The notes under the pieces were generated by a model. The model made no database searches and was not told the origin of the DNA. It saw nothing but the letters and a program-made list of their open reading frames with translations. A program made the translations under genes and the position numbers. Source: an uncultured Lachnospiraceae bacterium (lineage in GTDB: Bacteria > Bacillota > Clostridia > Lachnospirales > Lachnospiraceae). From it: DNA of 16,357 bases. The number at the start of each line of letters is the position of its first letter. Position 1 is the stretch's first letter. The stretch spans positions 1-16,357 of the forward strand of contig CACZOS010000167.1 in assembly GCA_902782815.1 (NCBI GenBank). Reading direction: 5' to 3'. Positions 13,745 through 16,357 of the stretch are shown piece by piece.

Positions 13745-16357
13745 GAATGAAGCTTCTGCACGGACTGGATCTCCCCGGTCTTGTGGGTCTTGACATAGCG
13801 GATTCCTTCCGCCGTTGCCCTGGCCGCCGCCACCGTGGTGATGTAAGGCGTGCGGGATTTGATGGCAGCCTTTCTTAAGTAACTGTCATCGTGTACACTC
13901 TCCTTGCCGATGGGGGAGTTGATGATCAGATCCACCTTGCCGTTGGTGATGATATCCCTGGTATTGGGACGGCCTTCATGAAGCTTTTTGATCCCTTCAG
14001 CCGGAATGCCCGCATCATTTAAGAAGCTCCTGGTCCCGGCAGTGGCGATGATCTTGAATCCCAGCTCGTGGAAAGACCTGGCCACGTCAAGAATCTGTGC
14101 TTTGTCTTTCCGGTTTACGGAGATCAGCACGGTACCCTCAAGGGGGAGTGTGGAGCCCACGCCTTCCTGAGCCTTGTAGAAGGCCTCGCCATAAGACGGG
14201 GATAAGCCCAGTACCTCACCTGTTGAACGCATTTCCGGACCAAGAAGGGGATCCACCTCCTGGAACATGTTGAAGGGGAAGGCCGCTTCCTTCACTCCGT
14301 AATAAGGAATGTGCTTCTCCTCAAGCGCCGGAACCGGTGAGGGCCTGCCTGTCAGTTCCCTGGTGATGATATCCGTGGCGATGGGAACCATCCTCACGTT
14401 ACACACCTTGGAAACCAGGGGAACGGTACGGGAAGCACGGGGATTGGCCTCGAGAACATAGACTTTTCCGTTCTCGATGGCATACTGCATGTTCATCAGC
14501 CCTTCCACATGCATCTCCTCGGCAATCTTTCTGGTGTATTCCTTGATGGTCTCCACATTCTCGGGTGAAATGTGTACGGAAGGAATGATGCAGGCGGAAT
14601 CGCCGGAATGGACTCCCGCAAGCTCGATATGTTCCATGACTGCCGGGACAAAGGCATGTTTTCCGTCACTGATGGCGTCGGATTCGCACTCCAGGGCATT
14701 GTTGAGGAAACGGTCGATGAGGATGGGACGGTCCGGTGTCACACCCACAGCCGCCTTCATGTAATCCTCCATGGACTCGTCGTCGTAGACGACTTCCATT
14801 CCGCGTCCTCCCAGTACATAGGAGGGACGGACCATGACCGGATAACCGATCTCCCCGGCGATTTTTTTGGCTTCTTCCGTGGTGGTGGCCATGCCGGATT
14901 CCGGCATGGGGATTCCCAGGCGGTCCATCATGGCCCGGAAATGATCCCTGTCCTCCGCCAGGTCAATAACTGCCGGGGAAGTACCCAGGATCTTCACCCC
15001 GTTCCTCTCCAGCTCAGCAGCAAGATTCAGCGGGGTCTGGCCTCCGAACTGGGCGATGACGCCCAGGGGTTTTTCTTTATTATAAATGCTCAGAACGTCC
15101 TCCATGGTGAGGGGTTCGAAGTAAAGCTTGTCAGAAGTATCGTAATCGGTTGAGACCGTCTCGGGATTACAGTTGACGATAATGGTCTCAAAGCCCAGTT
15201 TTTTAAGGGCAAGCGAAGCATGAACACAACAGTAATCGAATTCGATGCCCTGGCCGATACGGTTGGGGCCGCCGCCCAGGATCATGATCTTCTTGCGGTC
15301 GGAAACCGGATTCTTGTCCTCCGCGTTATAGGTGGAATAATAGTAGGCGCTGTCCTTTGTCCCGCTGACATGGACACCCTCCCAGGCTTCCTCCACTCCC
15401 AGGCTGATCCGCTTATTGCGGATATCCGCCTCCGGTATCTCCAGAATCTGGCTGAGATACTTGTCGGAAAATCCGTCCTTTTTGGCCCGGATCAGCTGGT
15501 CATCCGCGGGAAGAGATCCTTTGGATCTCATGAGTTCCTCTTCTTCCTCCACCAGCTCTTTCATCTGGGTGATAAAGTATTCTTTCACCCGGGTGATCTC
15601 ATAAATCTCTTCCACCGTTGCTCCCTTGCGGAGCGCCTCGTACATGAGGAAATGACGTTCGCTGGAAGGAGTGTTCAGCCTTCTTAACAGCTCTTCTTTG
15701 GGAAGGGTGTCAAAATCCTTGACATGGCCGAGACCGTAGCGTCCGGTCTCCAGGGAACGGATAGCCTTCTGGAAAGCCTCTTTGTAGGTTTTTCCGATGC
15801 TCATGACCTCTCCCACGGCACGCATCTGGGTTCCCAGCTTATCCTCCACGCCTTTGAATTTTTCAAAGGCCCAGCGGGCAAACTTGATCACCACATAATC
15901 CCCGTCCGGAACATATTTATCCAGAGTTCCGTACTTGCCGCACTCGATATCCTTCAGGGTCAGTCCGCAGGCCAGCATGGCAGATACCAGGGCAATGGGA
16001 AAACCGGTGGCTTTGGATGCCAGGGCCGAAGAGCGGGAGGTCCGGGGATTGATCTCGATGACGATCACCCTGTCCGTAACCGGATCATGGGCGAACTGGA
16101 CATTGGTTCCGCCGATAACCTGCACCTTGTCCACGATCTTGTAGGCCTGTTCCTGAAGCCTTGCCTGCACTTCCTCGGAGATGGTGAGCATAGGTGCGGA
16201 ACAGAAGGAGTCACCTGTGTGAACACCCAGGGGGTCGATATTCTCGATGAAACAGACAGTGATCATGTTGCCCTCGCAGTCACGCACCACCTCAAGTTCC
16301 AGTTCTTCCCAACCCAGGACGGACTCCTCCACCAGGACCTGTCCCACCAGGCTGGCC
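13732..16357 (-). CDS. carB: Carbamoyl-phosphate synthase large subunit, C-terminal part (cut by window edge)
   Basis: CarB makes carbamoyl phosphate from bicarbonate, ammonia (from CarA) and two ATP, for pyrimidine and arginine synthesis. About 874 of the usual 1,060-1,080 residues are present. The frame stays open to the right edge (A-S-L-V-G-Q before the visible VEESVLGWEE). The GTG at 16347 is therefore an internal Val codon, not a start. In order: the end of the first ATP-grasp domain (GVHTGDS, then INPRTSRSSALASKATG), the oligomerisation region, and the second synthetase half opening with MILGGGPNRIGQGIEFDY. Its ATP-grasp core follows (PSYVLGGRGMEVV, GVHSGDSAC, EANPRASRTVPLVSK), then the MGS-type allosteric domain (TAGTRSFLNDAG, INSPIG). 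No frameshift is seen. carA is not in view. Confidence 0.97.
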   Translation of the reverse strand, partial: ASLVGQVLVEESVLGWEELELEVVRDCEGNMITVCFIENIDPLGVHTGDSFCSAPMLTISEEVQARLQEQAYKIVDKVQVIGGTNVQFAHDPVTDRVIVIEINPRTSRSSALASKATGFPIALVSAMLACGLTLKDIECGKYGTLDKYVPDGDYVVIKFARWAFEKFKGVEDKLGTQMRAVGEVMSIGKTYKEAFQKAIRSLETGRYGLGHVKDFDTLPKEELLRRLNTPSSERHFLMYEALRKGATVEEIYEITRVKEYFITQMKELVEEEEELMRSKGSLPADDQLIRAKKDGFSDKYLSQILEIPEADIRNKRISLGVEEAWEGVHVSGTKDSAYYYSTYNAEDKNPVSDRKKIMILGGGPNRIGQGIEFDYCCVHASLALKKLGFETIIVNCNPETVSTDYDTSDKLYFEPLTMEDVLSIYNKEKPLGVIAQFGGQTPLNLAAELERNGVKILGTSPAVIDLAEDRDHFRAMMDRLGIPMPESGMATTTEEAKKIAGEIGYPVMVRPSYVLGGRGMEVVYDDESMEDYMKAAVGVTPDRPILIDRFLNNALECESDAISDGKHAFVPAVMEHIELAGVHSGDSACIIPSVHISPENVETIKEYTRKIAEEMHVEGLMNMQYAIENGKVYVLEANPRASRTVPLVSKVCNVRMVPIATDIITRELTGRPSPVPALEEKHIPYYGVKEAAFPFNMFQEVDPLLGPEMRSTGEVLGLSPSYGEAFYKAQEGVGSTLPLEGTVLISVNRKDKAQILDVARSFHELGFKIIATAGTRSFLNDAGIPAEGIKKLHEGRPNTRDIITNGKVDLIINSPIGKESVHDDSYLRKAAIKSRTPYITTVAAARATAEGIRYVKTHKTGEIQSVQKLHSLIR

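Noticed and set aside
16345..16347. GTG as a start of carB
   Set aside because: The frame continues without stop to the window edge with CarB-like residues (A-S-L-V), and the first ATP-grasp domain would be cut in half. It is an internal Val.
1..16357. Search for a new defence, mobile or biosynthetic system
   Set aside because: All long coding regions belong to known families in familiar arrangements. I saw no transposase, integrase, CRISPR repeats, toxin-antitoxin pair, tRNA-linked attachment site or sharp base-composition change.

Overview
This is a stretch of ordinary bacterial chromosome, most likely from a Gram-positive member of the class Clostridia and probably Lachnospiraceae-like. 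The pointers are strong AGGAGG-type ribosome binding sites, a lipoprotein-type oligopeptide-binding protein, a Bacillota-style LexA-like palindrome before uvrB, compact TTGACA/TATAAT-like promoters and U-tracted hairpin terminators. The species cannot be read from the sequence. I see no mobile element, CRISPR array, tRNA, rRNA or phage gene.

Layout, left to right. (1) 1-305, minus: the first 101 codons of uvrB (nucleotide excision repair), cut by the window edge, with a promoter and a 14-bp LexA-like palindrome upstream. (2) 530-2122, minus: prfC, peptide chain release factor 3. (3) 2429-3670, plus, divergent from prfC: a sugar kinase of the 5-methylthioribose kinase (MtnK) type, closed by a strong terminator. 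(4) 3855-5339, plus, with its own promoter: a DUF1846/UPF0371 protein of unknown function. It faces the next operon across a long, probably bidirectional terminator. (5) 5464-7655, minus: a two-gene unit, a P1-family N-terminal-nucleophile peptidase followed by a MalY/PatB-type PLP enzyme (C-S lyase or aminotransferase). (6) 7787-13579, minus: a complete oligopeptide ABC transporter operon in the order oppB-oppC-oppD-oppF-oppA, with its own promoter, a palindromic hairpin in the 5' leader, a large inverted repeat between oppF and oppA, and a strong terminator after oppA. (7) 13732-16357, minus: the C-terminal four fifths of carB (carbamoyl-phosphate synthase large subunit), running off the right edge.

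The functional theme of the centre-right part is peptide use. The Opp system would import oligopeptides. The two-gene unit immediately downstream supplies a self-processing aminopeptidase-like enzyme and a PLP enzyme of the cystathionine beta-lyase class, which could act on released sulfur amino acids. That link is inferred from position only. The remaining genes are housekeeping (uvrB, prfC, carB) or stand-alone (mtnK-like, DUF1846).

I did not find a clearly new multi-gene system. The items most worth a second look are regulatory: the LexA-like site of uvrB, the inverted repeat and Fur-like sequence in front of oppA, and the palindrome at the start of the opp transcript. The two poorly characterised proteins (MtnK-like kinase without visible partners, and DUF1846) come next.
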